64,000 bases of DNA from Gliomastix tumulicola. Taxonomy: Eukaryota; Ascomycota; Sordariomycetes; Hypocreales; Bionectriaceae. A program made the position numbers and the translations under genes. Shown here in pieces: positions 32,534 through 42,352 of the stretch (positions within the stretch are counted from its first letter, which is position 1; each line of letters opens with the position of its first letter). The stretch covers positions 5,146,001 through 5,210,000 of the forward strand of contig BCHX01000001.1 in assembly GCA_001599755.1 (NCBI GenBank), given 5' to 3'. The notes under the pieces were generated by a model. That model did no database searches and was not told where the DNA came from. It worked only from the letters and a program-made list of their open reading frames with translations.

Positions 32534-34468
32534 CTAGGGCTCACGTTCCGCGAACAAGTACTTGTTGTCTTCCTTCTCTGGCTTGGACCTTGCTTTGTCG
32601 GTCCATCTGTTGCCGTGTCAGTAAATTGCCACGCCGTTGGGGCTGGGATAAGAACTTACATCTTGATCACGCCGTCGTCGCCACACGTAGCCAACATGGA
32701 GGGATCATCTGGTTTCCACGAAACGGCGTTGCAACGCGGTTGATGGCCGTGCAGCCTCTCTACCGCTGCCCCGATTGTCTTGTGCCAGATGAGAATGTTA
32801 CCGTCTTCGCTACCACTTGTAACAAAGCTCTCGTTGGCACCACCGAACGAACTGCGGATGAGGCAGTCACCGCCCGTGTGACCAAGGAACTTCTGAATGG
32901 ACTGCCTCGTTGCCAGATCGATTAGCTGCGCCTCGCCGTCCTTCTTGTTGACAAGCATATGCCGCGAGTCACGACTGATGCTGACAGATGTCGGGCGCGT
33001 CTGAAGCTGCAACTCGTACTCGAGTTCCCGCGTGTCGGCGTTATACAAGTGAATGGTTGTCGTGTCATCCACGGCCGCCAGCCATCGTCCGTCGGGAGAG
33101 CCGCACAGATCCTGAACTCTGTGCTTCTTGCCCCATTCGATAACCTCGTCACTATTCACGTTGTACGTGCAGAGGCTGTGGCTCTTGTCGAGGGTCCCGA
33201 CTACAAACGACTGTCCGTCATTGGCCCAGACGCAGCCGATAACTGGCTCTCCAAAGCGTCGTGTCTGTTTAATGAGATCCCCCGTCTGTTGATGTCGTTA
33301 GCAACCGCATCTTCTGAGACGACTCTGGTGACTTACCCTGACGTTCCACAATCGGGCGTACTTGTCCTGTGAGCACGTTACAATCATCGAATTGTCTGGG
33401 CTCCAGACGACGTTGCCGACGCCGGCCTCGTGCCCGTCCAATGAGCAGTAGAAGCGAAAGTGCTTGTCCCAGATGACGACCTGCTCATTGCTCCCACACG
33501 CTGCGAGCATCGTCCCGTCTGGCGAGAACTGAACGTGCCACGCCTCGCCATCTAACCGTAGCTCCAACGCGACCTCTGTCGGGAATCGCTCACGTCGACA
33601 GAAGTGATCAGAGTACAGGGAAGGGGATGACGCAGCAGTATGGTACAGACATGTGTCAATCTGCGACTGTTTGACCTGCTGCAGGAGAATAGCGAGCCGG
33701 CTCTCGGGGAGCATGACTGTGGGTGAGATGCACCCTGTAGAATATCAGCGGCTGCCTGTGAGTCTACTTGGAATTAGGAGGGGGAAGCTTACTCGACAAT
33801 CGTGACAGGAGCATCTTCCTGGAATTTCCATTTGCTCCGTCCCACTTGGTTTTCGCTTCGACATCAGCGAAGGACTGGCACATGAGGAGGCTGGAGAGGA
33901 AGTGTAGCTTGGACGTATCGGTGTAGATGGGTGTCAGCTCCTCGCGGAGGACAGATAGAGCCCTGGCCGTGTCGCGCTGTTCCAACAGCTCCAAGAACTT
34001 CTGTGTCCGGATCCAACATCTCATAAGGTTGCGGTCGGACCCAGCTGCCAGAACAAGCCCGTTCCCGTCTGTGGCATAGGCGTCCGAATCCGCCGCACTA
34101 ACCAGGAGTCTTTCTGCCTCTGGCCAAGAACCGCTGAGCACAGCTGTCCTGAAGGCGACAACAGTCGGACTCTCTAGTTCGTAGCCGCTCTCTTTCCCCA
34201 CGTATTCGGCCGCCTCATTGTAGCCCAGGTCTGATAGCGTCTGTATGAGCAGTCGTGTGACTTCCTCCGTGTCGTGACCAAAGTATGTTGCAGGACGCTG
34301 CACGCCCTTCTTGACCCCATTCGAACCGTTGACGCTGCTGTTGTTCGCCTTGTGGGTGCCGTTGGTCACGCCCGAGGCCAGCGACCGCTGGGATATCGAC
34401 TGGAATCCGTTGGAGCGATCCCCCGAGCCGGCCCTGGTCGACGGAGCACTATTGTTATCGCTGAACAT
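32534..34468 (-). CDS. GID7: GID7/WDR26-type LisH-CTLH-WD40 protein
   Basis: Scaffold subunit of the GID/CTLH E3 ubiquitin ligase family (yeast Gid7 directs fructose-1,6-bisphosphatase degradation; human WDR26). Spliced model: exons 33793-34468, 33337-33734, 32660-33285 and 32534-32606, total 1773 nt, 590 aa; introns 58, 51 and 53 nt. From Met at 34468: a Ser/Asn-rich leader, LisH at about residues 68-95 (LLIQTLSDLGYNEAAEYVGKES), CTLH at about 100-160 (VVAFRTAVLSGSWPEAERLL), then CISPTVMLPESRL as in WDR26, and WD repeats from about residue 280 (AWHVQFSPDGTMLAACGSNEQVVIWD, NVVWSPDNSMIVTCSQDKYARLWNV, CNAVSWKPDDPSMLATCGDDGVIKIW). The ATG context (CACCATGTTC) is good, but the same frame stays open for 142 more codons upstream, so the true start is doubtful; see the adjacent entry. 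Confidence 0.88.
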
Positions 34469-34945
34469 GGTGTAGCGTTCGGCCTTCCTCCTCTTTGGGG
34501 GAGATGCTCTTCGCTCAGCCCCGGAGGCTAAGCCGACGCTACGGTCGGCGTCGGAAGGGGGGGTCGCCGGGGAGTGGTCTTCAGATTGGCCGAATGCGTC
34601 CCGAGAACGTCGTCCGAGAACCGAGGGGACAACCTGGGTACCCGAGCGCGTCCGAGCGGTGCTTGTAGCTGCAGAAGACTCTATGTTCGCAGTTGGAGCC
34701 GCTGTACTGGCTGCGGGGTGCCGATTTGTAAGAAGACGAGGCCGGCGGAGGCGGCGGCTCTGGGGCGACGTAGATGTGCCGCTGGAGGTCGAGGGATCCT
34801 GTGGCGTGGCAGAGTCGTCGGGAGCGTCTTCGGGTTGGGCACGGGGAGGTTGGGATGAGTCCAGGTCGACACCTCCGCGATCACGGCCGCGGTTGGCTCA
34901 GTTGAAGCTATCGACGGGCTGGACCGAGCCAGCAGACGGGGTCAT
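34469..34945 (-). other. Open N-terminal extension of the GID7-like gene, interrupted by one in-frame TGA
   Basis: Upstream of the Met at 34468 the same frame continues without a stop to 34897 as a Ser/Pro/Arg-rich sequence ending ERRASPPKRRKAERYT, typical of a disordered fungal N-terminus. A single TGA sits at 34898-34900, and 15 codons before it is an in-frame ATG (34945) starting MTPSAGSVQPVDSFN. Without that TGA the protein would be about 749 aa, near yeast Gid7 (745). I found no GT-AG pair that removes the TGA and keeps the frame. It may be a real nonsense change, a base error, or ordinary 5' UTR. Confidence 0.5.
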
Positions 34946-37110
34946 TCGGAACGGCGGCGGCCGGCAGTTCTCGAGGGGATATTTGTAGAGACAACAGAGC
35001 AGATGCCCGAAGTCCGACTGTGGGCAGTCAAGTTGGAAAGCTGTGGTTGTTCTCTGTAAAGCAAGGCGTCAGGTAACAGACGCAACCGGCAGGTGTCGAG
35101 GGTTGGACGGTCTGTCGGGGTATTGTGTCACGGGTCTTGGATTGACGTGCTAATTCCGGGGAACGGGTCGACAGGATAATGCAGGCGAAAAAGTGAGTAT
35201 CTTTGCTCCAAGAAAAGATCAAACGCTGGCAAGTGTGGGTTGCAAAGGCACCCGTAGTCGTGATAGAAGAGTGATGGACGAGGCGAGGTCTTTACGGATA
35301 ACCAAAGGTCAGACAGACAAGGTCAGGTTATGGACGTGGGAAGGTGCTGCCAGCAGTGCCAGGTAACCTGGAATGGGGAAGGAACTGGAGCCCGTGATCG
35401 ACTAACACCTGCCCGGGCTTTGCCCAAGGTTAGGTATCTTTAGGGACTTATCAGCGAACTTATCAGTGGAGGTGCCCCATAAATGCAGCACTGGGACGTC
35501 GGGCGATGAAATGGGATGACTCCAGGGCTCTCTGTTGGGGGGTTCTGACTCTAGGGGTTTGGTGCTGTGGTAAAAGGTGATCGGTGAGGAAGGTCACAGT
35601 CGCTCCCTCTCACTGATCAATGACGGTGAGGGATAGAGTTTGGGTGCAGAGGTTTGAGTTGGCCAGATCACGGAAAGACCGCCATGACTGCTTACTTACC
35701 TTAGTAGAGAAGCTGGAAACGAATGGACGTCGCTGGGTGCATATGTAGGTACCGTGTTACTGGCGGGGAGGCGCAGTGGCTCCTCTCGCCATTGATAGCT
35801 GGAGAAGAAACGCACCAACCTTGTTATCTGTAGTCTGACAACCGAGATACAGCCTAAAGAGGTCATGTGCATGTGCTTGCATGATAGCCAACAGCGAATG
35901 GAGATTGGGTCTGGAGCATGTAATTAGTCCGTCGCGGACGGAGAGAGTGCGTGAACGGGACGCAGCTGGCAGCCAGACATGAATCAAGCTAGACGACAGT
36001 CTTTGACTGGAAGAGAAAGAGCAGTGGTCTAAATCTATATTATGCACTTGCATGGTCGGTAGTACGACAGGCGGGAGGGTTTGATGTGTCGTTTCGGTGC
36101 ATCCCGAAACGGTTACGAGTCTCGTTGCTCGTCGGCAATCTTGGGTCCCTCACGCCCGCCCCGGTCTTCGCCTGCCCTCTTTTCTCCGACTGTGAGTCTA
36201 TCGTCCTTTGGGAACATGGGGGCTATCGATCTGACAGGACAAAGGTTCTACCTCCTGGGTGGTGCCAACAGAGACATAAGCTGGAGCTGGAGTTGGCCTC
36301 TCAAAGGTGGATCGGCTAGGACCGTTCGCCTCCGCTAGGTATGAGAAATGAGTGCCTGTAGTAAGTAGTATGTCTCGAGTCAAGCAATGCGTGACGACGA
36401 CATACCCAGGTCAAAGCCACGCCCTCGAGCGATGCCTCATAGGCAGGCGGCGAATTGTCCTGTGGAGGCGAAATAGATCCGGAGCTCTAGGTAGAAGCAT
36501 CTAGCCTGTTCCCCTGGAGTCGCATCCCTCGTCGTCACTGGTGACGTTGTCAGGCTTCGAGACTTCCAGGTTCCCAGCCAAAGGCACGGCAACTTCCAGG
36601 CCCAGCATCACGTGACGGCTCTTAGTCAGGCAAGGGAGGAGTACCCTTCGCGGTGCCACATGTGGCTGGAGCTGGAACGCCCCACTTCCGATAATTCTGC
36701 CCAACCAGTGCAGGGGGAAGCCGACGTAACTTTACCAGGTTTGGTCAGGCTCGTGATAAACCTCGTTCTCTGGATCACCCCCCCCCCATATCTCGTCCTC
36801 ACCTCTCCCAACAATCGCACAACATCGCTCTGTCCCTGCTTTCCTCTCTGTCATTGTCTCTCTGATCTCTCTTTAGGACCTGGAAAGTATCCAGTTTCTT
36901 GACATCACATTCAGCATCCCATCTCTTCGCTTGCGCATCGACTTTCAGGAGCTCCCTCCCTCGACTCGCTACGCTATCGAGCAATCGCTCTTAGTCCCCG
37001 CAACGACACACAGAGGCGTCGCTCCTACGCTTGCTACCATCCACAGAGCGGCGGAGGAAGTCACGATATATTTCGATCGCAAAGACTGTGTGTGTGCACA
37101 CGATTAAGCC
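34946..37110. other. Divergent intergenic region, GID7-like (-) and VPS1 (+)
   Basis: About 2.2 kb between the GID7-like 5' region and the VPS1 start, holding both promoters. It has a run of 10 C (36778-36787) followed by CT-rich leader sequence (36790-36960) before VPS1. No gene seen. Confidence 0.6.
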
Positions 37111-39541
37111 ATGAGCGGCTCACTTGCAACGCCGGGGGGCATCTCGGACCCTGCCCTCATCACGTACGTCACGCACCGCCCTCCCCCCTTTCAGCTGCGC
37201 ACAACAGACCACAGCTAACCCTCCGGACGTACAGACTCGTGAACAAACTCCAAGATGTCTTCGCCACCGTCGGCGTCAACAACCCAATCGACCTGCCTCA
37301 GATCGCTGTCGTCGGTAGCCAGTCTAGCGGTAAGAGTTCGGTGCTAGAGAATATTGTGGGACGAGACTTGTACGTTGGAAACCCCCTGATCGCTTGACAC
37401 ACCGCTCGCAAGGCGGCCGCAAAGAAGCAAAGATAAGCCGCTGACCTGACAACCCGTCACACAGCCTGCCTCGAGGCTCCGGCATTGTCACCCGACGACC
37501 GCTCGTCCTCCAGCTCATCAACCGCCCCGCCCAGAGCAACGGCGTCAATCCCGACGACCTCAAGGATAGCACCGACAAGGCTGCCAACCCGGACGAGTGG
37601 GGAGAGTTTCTCCACGTTCCCGGCCAGAAGTTCTACGACTTCAACAAGATTCGGGATGAGATTTCGCGGGAAACCGAGGCCAAGGTTGGGCGAAATGGTG
37701 GCATCTCGCCCTCGCCCATCAACCTCCGAATCTACTCCCCCAACGTCCTCACCCTGACGCTGGTCGATCTCCCTGGTCTCACCAGAGTGCCCGTTGGCGA
37801 CCAGCCCCGAGATATCGAGCGACAGATACGCGACATGGTTCTCAAGTACATCTCCAAGTCGAACGCGATCATCCTCGCTGTCACAGCCGCCAACATTGAT
37901 CTGGCCAACTCGGACGGTCTGAAGCTCGCGCGCGAGGTTGATCCGGAGGGACAGCGGACAATTGGTGTCCTCACCAAGGTGGATCTGATGGACGAGGGAA
38001 CGGATGTCATCGACATCCTGTCCAACCGCATTATCCCCCTGCGCTTGGGCTACGTCCCCGTGGTCAACCGTGGCCAGCGCGATATCGACAACAAGAAGGC
38101 CATCAACGCGGCCCTAGAGGCCGAAAAGGCCTTCTTCGACAACCATTCGGCCTACCGCAACAAGAGCTCCTACTGCGGTACCCCATACCTGGCGCGCAAG
38201 CTCAACCTGATCTTGATGATGCATATCAAGCAGACTCTGCCGGACATCAAGGCCCGCATCTCCAGCTCGCTGCAGAAGTACACCTCTGAGCTCGAGTCTC
38301 TCGGCCCCTCGATGCTAGGCAACAGCGCCAACATTGTCCTCAACATCATCACAGAGTTCACCAACGAGTGGAGGACAGTCCTGGACGGCAACAACACGGA
38401 GCTTTCCAGCACTGAGCTGTCTGGTGGTGCGCGTATTAGCTTTGTGTTCCACGAGCTCTACTCGAATGGTGTCAAGGCCCTTGATCCCTTTGATGTGGTC
38501 AAGGACGTCGATATCCGCACCATTCTCTACAACTCGTCGGGCTCTTCCCCGGCGCTGTTCGTCGGCACGACGGCTTTCGAGCTGATTGTGAAGCAGCAGA
38601 TCAAGCGTGTGGAGGACCCCAGCTTGAAGTGTGCTTCTCTAGTCTACGACGAGTTGGTGCGCATTCTCTCTGGCCTGCTGAGCAAGCAGCTCTACCGCCG
38701 GTATCCCCAGCTCAAGGAGAAGATGCACACTGTTGTGATTTCCTTCTTCAAGAAGGCCATGGAGCCGACGAACAAGCTTGTCAAGGACCTCGTTTCCATG
38801 GAGGCTTGCTACGTCAACACTGGCCACCCCGACTTCCTGAACGGCCACCGTGTAAGTTCCAAACTCGCAGCGAGGACTTTGACAGCCAGATACTAATTCG
38901 TCCTAGGCCATGGCCATGGTCAACGAGCGGTACAACCCGTCTAAGCCGGTACAGGTCGACCCTAAGACCGGCAAGCCGCTAGCCGCTGCGGCCACTCCTG
39001 CACGGACTGCGAGCCCTTCCGTGCCCGATGATGCCAACGCCAACAACTCTGGCTTCTTTGGCAGCTTCTTTGCTGCCAAGAACAAGAAGAAGGCTGCCGC
39101 TATGGAGGCGCCCCCGCCGACCCTCAAGGCCTCGGGCACGCTGTCCGAGCGGGAGAATATCGAAGTGGAGGTGATCAGTGCGTATTTCCCAATGATCCCC
39201 CCCCTCCTGAAGCTTTTACTAACCTCGCAACAGAGCTGCTTATCCAGTCGTACTTTAATATTGTGAAGCGCACCATGATCGACATGGTACCCAAGGCTAT
39301 TATGCTTAACCTCGTTCAGTACGTACTGACTACCGTCGTGTGCTTGTCAACGCCTCCGCTAACAATCTCCAGGTTCACGAAAGACGAGATGCAGCGCGAG
39401 TTGCTCGAGAACATGTATAGAACCGACAGCATAGACGAACTACTCAAGGAGAGCGACTTCACCATCCGCAGGCGGAAGGAGTGCCAGCAGATGGTCGAGT
39501 CCCTCGGCAAGGCGAGCGAAATTGTCAGCCAAGTCCAGTAA
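37111..39541 (+). CDS. VPS1: VPS1-type dynamin-related GTPase
   Basis: Large GTPase for vacuolar protein sorting, endosome/Golgi fission and peroxisome division. Six exons: 37111-37163, 37235-37369, 37465-38851, 38907-39177, 39234-39318 and 39373-39541; total 2100 nt, 699 aa (yeast Vps1 704). G1 P-loop GSQSSGKS at residues 45-52; switch I RGSGIVTRRPL; G3 DLPGLTR; G4 TKVD; then the dynamin middle domain (QPRDIERQI to the stalk), and a C-terminal GTPase effector domain (LLIQSYFNIVKRTMIDMVPKAIMLNLV to the stop). Between middle domain and GED is a variable Ala/Lys insert with NNSGFFGSFFAAKNKKK in place of a PH domain, as is usual for Vps1. All introns are short with good GT-AG ends. The start at 37111 (context AAGCCATGAGC) gives an N-terminus of family-like length. 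Confidence 0.96.
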
Positions 39542-40256
39542 ATGTTGCTGTTTATCTGGTGCTTTTGCTTCACTCGGGGGGCTCCGACACGAAGCCCAGC
39601 ACAATCATCCGGGGCATCCCGAGTCGATTTCACAGCGATTCAATCTCCCCCTTTTATAGCTTGAGCAGATATCGGGGCAACCCCATACTGACCTTACTGC
39701 AAACTACAGCTGGACGATTCCATGCAGGCCACTTCGTTTCGATGAATGACACCCCCCGTCATCCCCCCCTCCTTTTTTTCCCGCGACGGAAGAGCGAACG
39801 ATCCAAGAGGCTTCTTAGAGGTAGACTGAATAATGAAGAGACAAGATATGTTTGTTTAACAGTTTGTGTACGGTGCGAAGGAAGTATACGAGAAAGAGTG
39901 TTGGAGAATGGAGAGCAGAGTCGCATAGCTAGATTGAGGGGGTCGGTGCAGGTGAGGGCGGCGATGTTGTGGAGGGAGATTTCTTTCTTATACCTGTCCT
40001 ATCCTGTCCTGTCTTCTCCTCATATTCCCCCCTTCAGACTCTGGCGTTTTTCTTTTTCTTCTTCACGGAGCATGTAGCAAAGAGAGAGGGCCCTTTCTAA
40101 TCCTTTTTTTTTTCTTCAATTATTACATCTTTCTTGATTTTGTTTACTTGTTTTACATTTGGTCTCTTGATCTTGTCAAATTACAAGATGTGTTTAGTAG
40201 GTTAGTACTACTAGTACTAGTAGTACTCATACTTAGGTACGGTATGGTACATGCAG
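39542..40256. other. Convergent 3' intergenic region
   Basis: 715 bp between the VPS1 stop and the stop of the Zn2Cys6 gene. T-rich tracts and a perfect 24-bp palindrome (40204-40227) are present; no gene seen. Confidence 0.6.
40204..40227. repeat. Perfect 24-bp palindrome beside the Zn2Cys6 gene stop
   Basis: The 12-base half AGTACTACTAGT is followed directly by its exact reverse complement, 30 bp past the stop of the minus-strand regulator gene, so probably in its 3' UTR. It could act as an RNA hairpin without a loop, a cruciform-prone site or a protein-binding site; it is also simply a GTACTA-type low-complexity sequence. Confidence 0.7.
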
Positions 40257-42352
40257 TTACCACGATATGTGAGTCATCTGGTATCGCGGGTCACGTTCGT
40301 CGCCGGGCTTCATGTTTCTTGTCCCGACGGTGAGCTCGGCCGTGCGCGAACGCAGGTCAAAGTCCACGGCGTGAATCATGACTCTTGCCTCCTCGGGGAT
40401 GGTGGTCGTCTGTCCGAGGTGGTCGGACGGAGAGGACGACTCTTCCAGCTCCATGATCCATGTGCCTATGCGTGCCACGAGCTCACTGTCCCACATACCC
40501 TCCCGACGGGCACTGCTGCGTAAGAGACTGATGGCCTGTCGGCGCAGCGTCGGCTCACGACATTTCGTCGCGACCATGAACAGCGGCGGGACGATGCCCA
40601 GGTCAGCCGTAAAGCTCGGCTTCAGGTGATACGCCGCGTAGCCCCCGTTGATGACGGACGTCGCGTCATCCCACCGTTGATGAGCGCACTGCGACGGCGG
40701 CGGCGGGCAGCGGGCAGCCGTCAGAGCCGCCGCCTCGTCCGCCGTGACGACCTCGCGCGCGAGCTCGACAATGGTCGCGAACTGCGGGACAAACGTGTCA
40801 AAGGCCGTCTCCGACGACGAGAAGAGCGAGAGAAAAAGCACGCGGGCGTTGACGTGCTCCATCTGCAGCGTCGCGACGGCGGTGCGGTCGCGCGGCGAGA
40901 GCGCCACGTGCTCATCGAGGCGGCTCCCGAAGAGCGGGCCGAAGGCGGCGGCCCACGAGGTCAGCTCGCCGACGTAGGCGGCGCCGTAGCGCTCCCAGTC
41001 GCGCGGGAAGAAGCCCATGGCGTGGTTCTGCGCCGCCTGGAGGCGCTCGAGGAAGCGGATGCCGCGGTCCAGCGTACCCTCGTGCGCGAGGCGGGCTTCG
41101 CGGAGGGTGGTGAAGCGGTGGCCCGGGGGGACCGGGTCAGAGAAGGGCGTCTTGCGCGGGTGGTGCGCCTCGTCGTGCGGCGTGAGGCGGATGACATACG
41201 GGTCGGGGAAGTGGAAGGCCAGGTCGTAGGACTTGGCTGAGATGGCGAGGCGGGTGAAGACGACGGCCAGGTCGCCCTCGACGAGGTCTGTCGTCTCCTG
41301 CGTGGCGGGGGACGACAGACGCTCCATGAGGCTGAGGCCGTTCTGTATCTGCACGATCGCCTGCCTGTGGTCCCCGATGAAGGCGTCAAAGGTGCCCAGC
41401 AGCGTGCTCACGAGCAGCCTCGTCCGATGATGCGACGGCCTGCTACTACTACTACTACTACTACTACCNCCNCCCCCGCCGTCATCCTCCCCCGGACTCG
41501 AGACGGCGATGGCGTTACACGCGAGCGAGTAGTGCTGCACGGCCACGCGCCAGTGCGAGTGCACGGCATCCGCGTCGTCGGTGCGGCCCGTGGGCGACGG
41601 CGTCCGGGACGACTGCTCGAGCGTCTTGAACAGGGCGCCGAGGGCGACGGCAGCGTGGCGGATGGCCGGGTCGGCGTGGCAGTCCTGGAGGACGCGCTGG
41701 CGCCAGGACGACGAGTCGAAGAGGCCGGCGAGGCCGGACAGTGTCTCGGTGCGGAAGATGGAGAAGTAGAGGGACTCGAGCGGGGAGAAGGGGAGGCCCG
41801 GGACGGGGTTGCTCGGGATGGTTAGGGGCGGCGGCGGCGGCTGCTGCTGGTATGTGAGGTGTTGGGGGGCAGTGGCCGTTGTAAGTGCCAGGTTGGATGT
41901 ATGGGAGGTCGCAGGGACGATATGCTGCTGATGTGGCTGGATGCCGCTGACATGACGAGTCGGGAGGGCGATGTTCTGCCTCATCATGTCCAGTCCTGGC
42001 GATGGTGATGATGAAGATGCGGCTGCTAATGTGGGAGTGATCGGTTTGGGGGCGATGCGGACGCCCTCGAGGGGCAGCGCATGTCGAGACGGGGGAGGAT
42101 ATCCCGAGCATGTCTTGCGGCCCCTGACACACTGCGTACACGACGGCCTCTTCTCGTCGCACTTTATCCTCCGTTGTCTGTGTAGAATCGTCAGCCACGA
42201 GCCCATCATTTGAAAAAGGGGTGAGTGTATAGAACGTACTTGCACACGCTGCATCCCGTCTTCACCTTGGGCCTGCTCGTGCGCATGCGCTTCTGCGGCG
42301 GCTGCTGGTCAGAGCCGCTCGGCGAATCCACGCTCTGCTCAGCGTCGGCCAT
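40257..42352 (-). CDS. Zn2Cys6 fungal transcription factor
   Basis: Spliced model: exons 42240-42352 and 40257-42177, total 2034 nt, 677 aa; the 62-nt intron falls inside the zinc cluster. The binuclear cluster is complete: Cys 34, 37, 44, 51, 54 and 61 (spacing 2-6-6-2-6), preceded by a basic stretch. A Pro/Gln-rich linker follows, then the regulatory region of the fungal-specific transcription factor 2 type (LESLYFSIFRTETLSGLAGLFDSSSWRQRVLQDCHADPAIRHAAVALGALF is typical in pattern). Two undetermined bases (41469 and 41472) fall in codons just before a Ser run, so two residues (in the GG-x-x-GSSS stretch) cannot be read. Target genes are unknown; no biosynthetic cluster surrounds it. Confidence 0.9.
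41443..41475 (-). repeat. (CTA)8 repeat encoding a Ser run, followed by two N bases
   Basis: Eight exact CTA units on the plus strand (AGT codons for Ser on the coding strand), then CCNCCNCCC with undetermined bases at 41469 and 41472. Confidence 0.8.
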
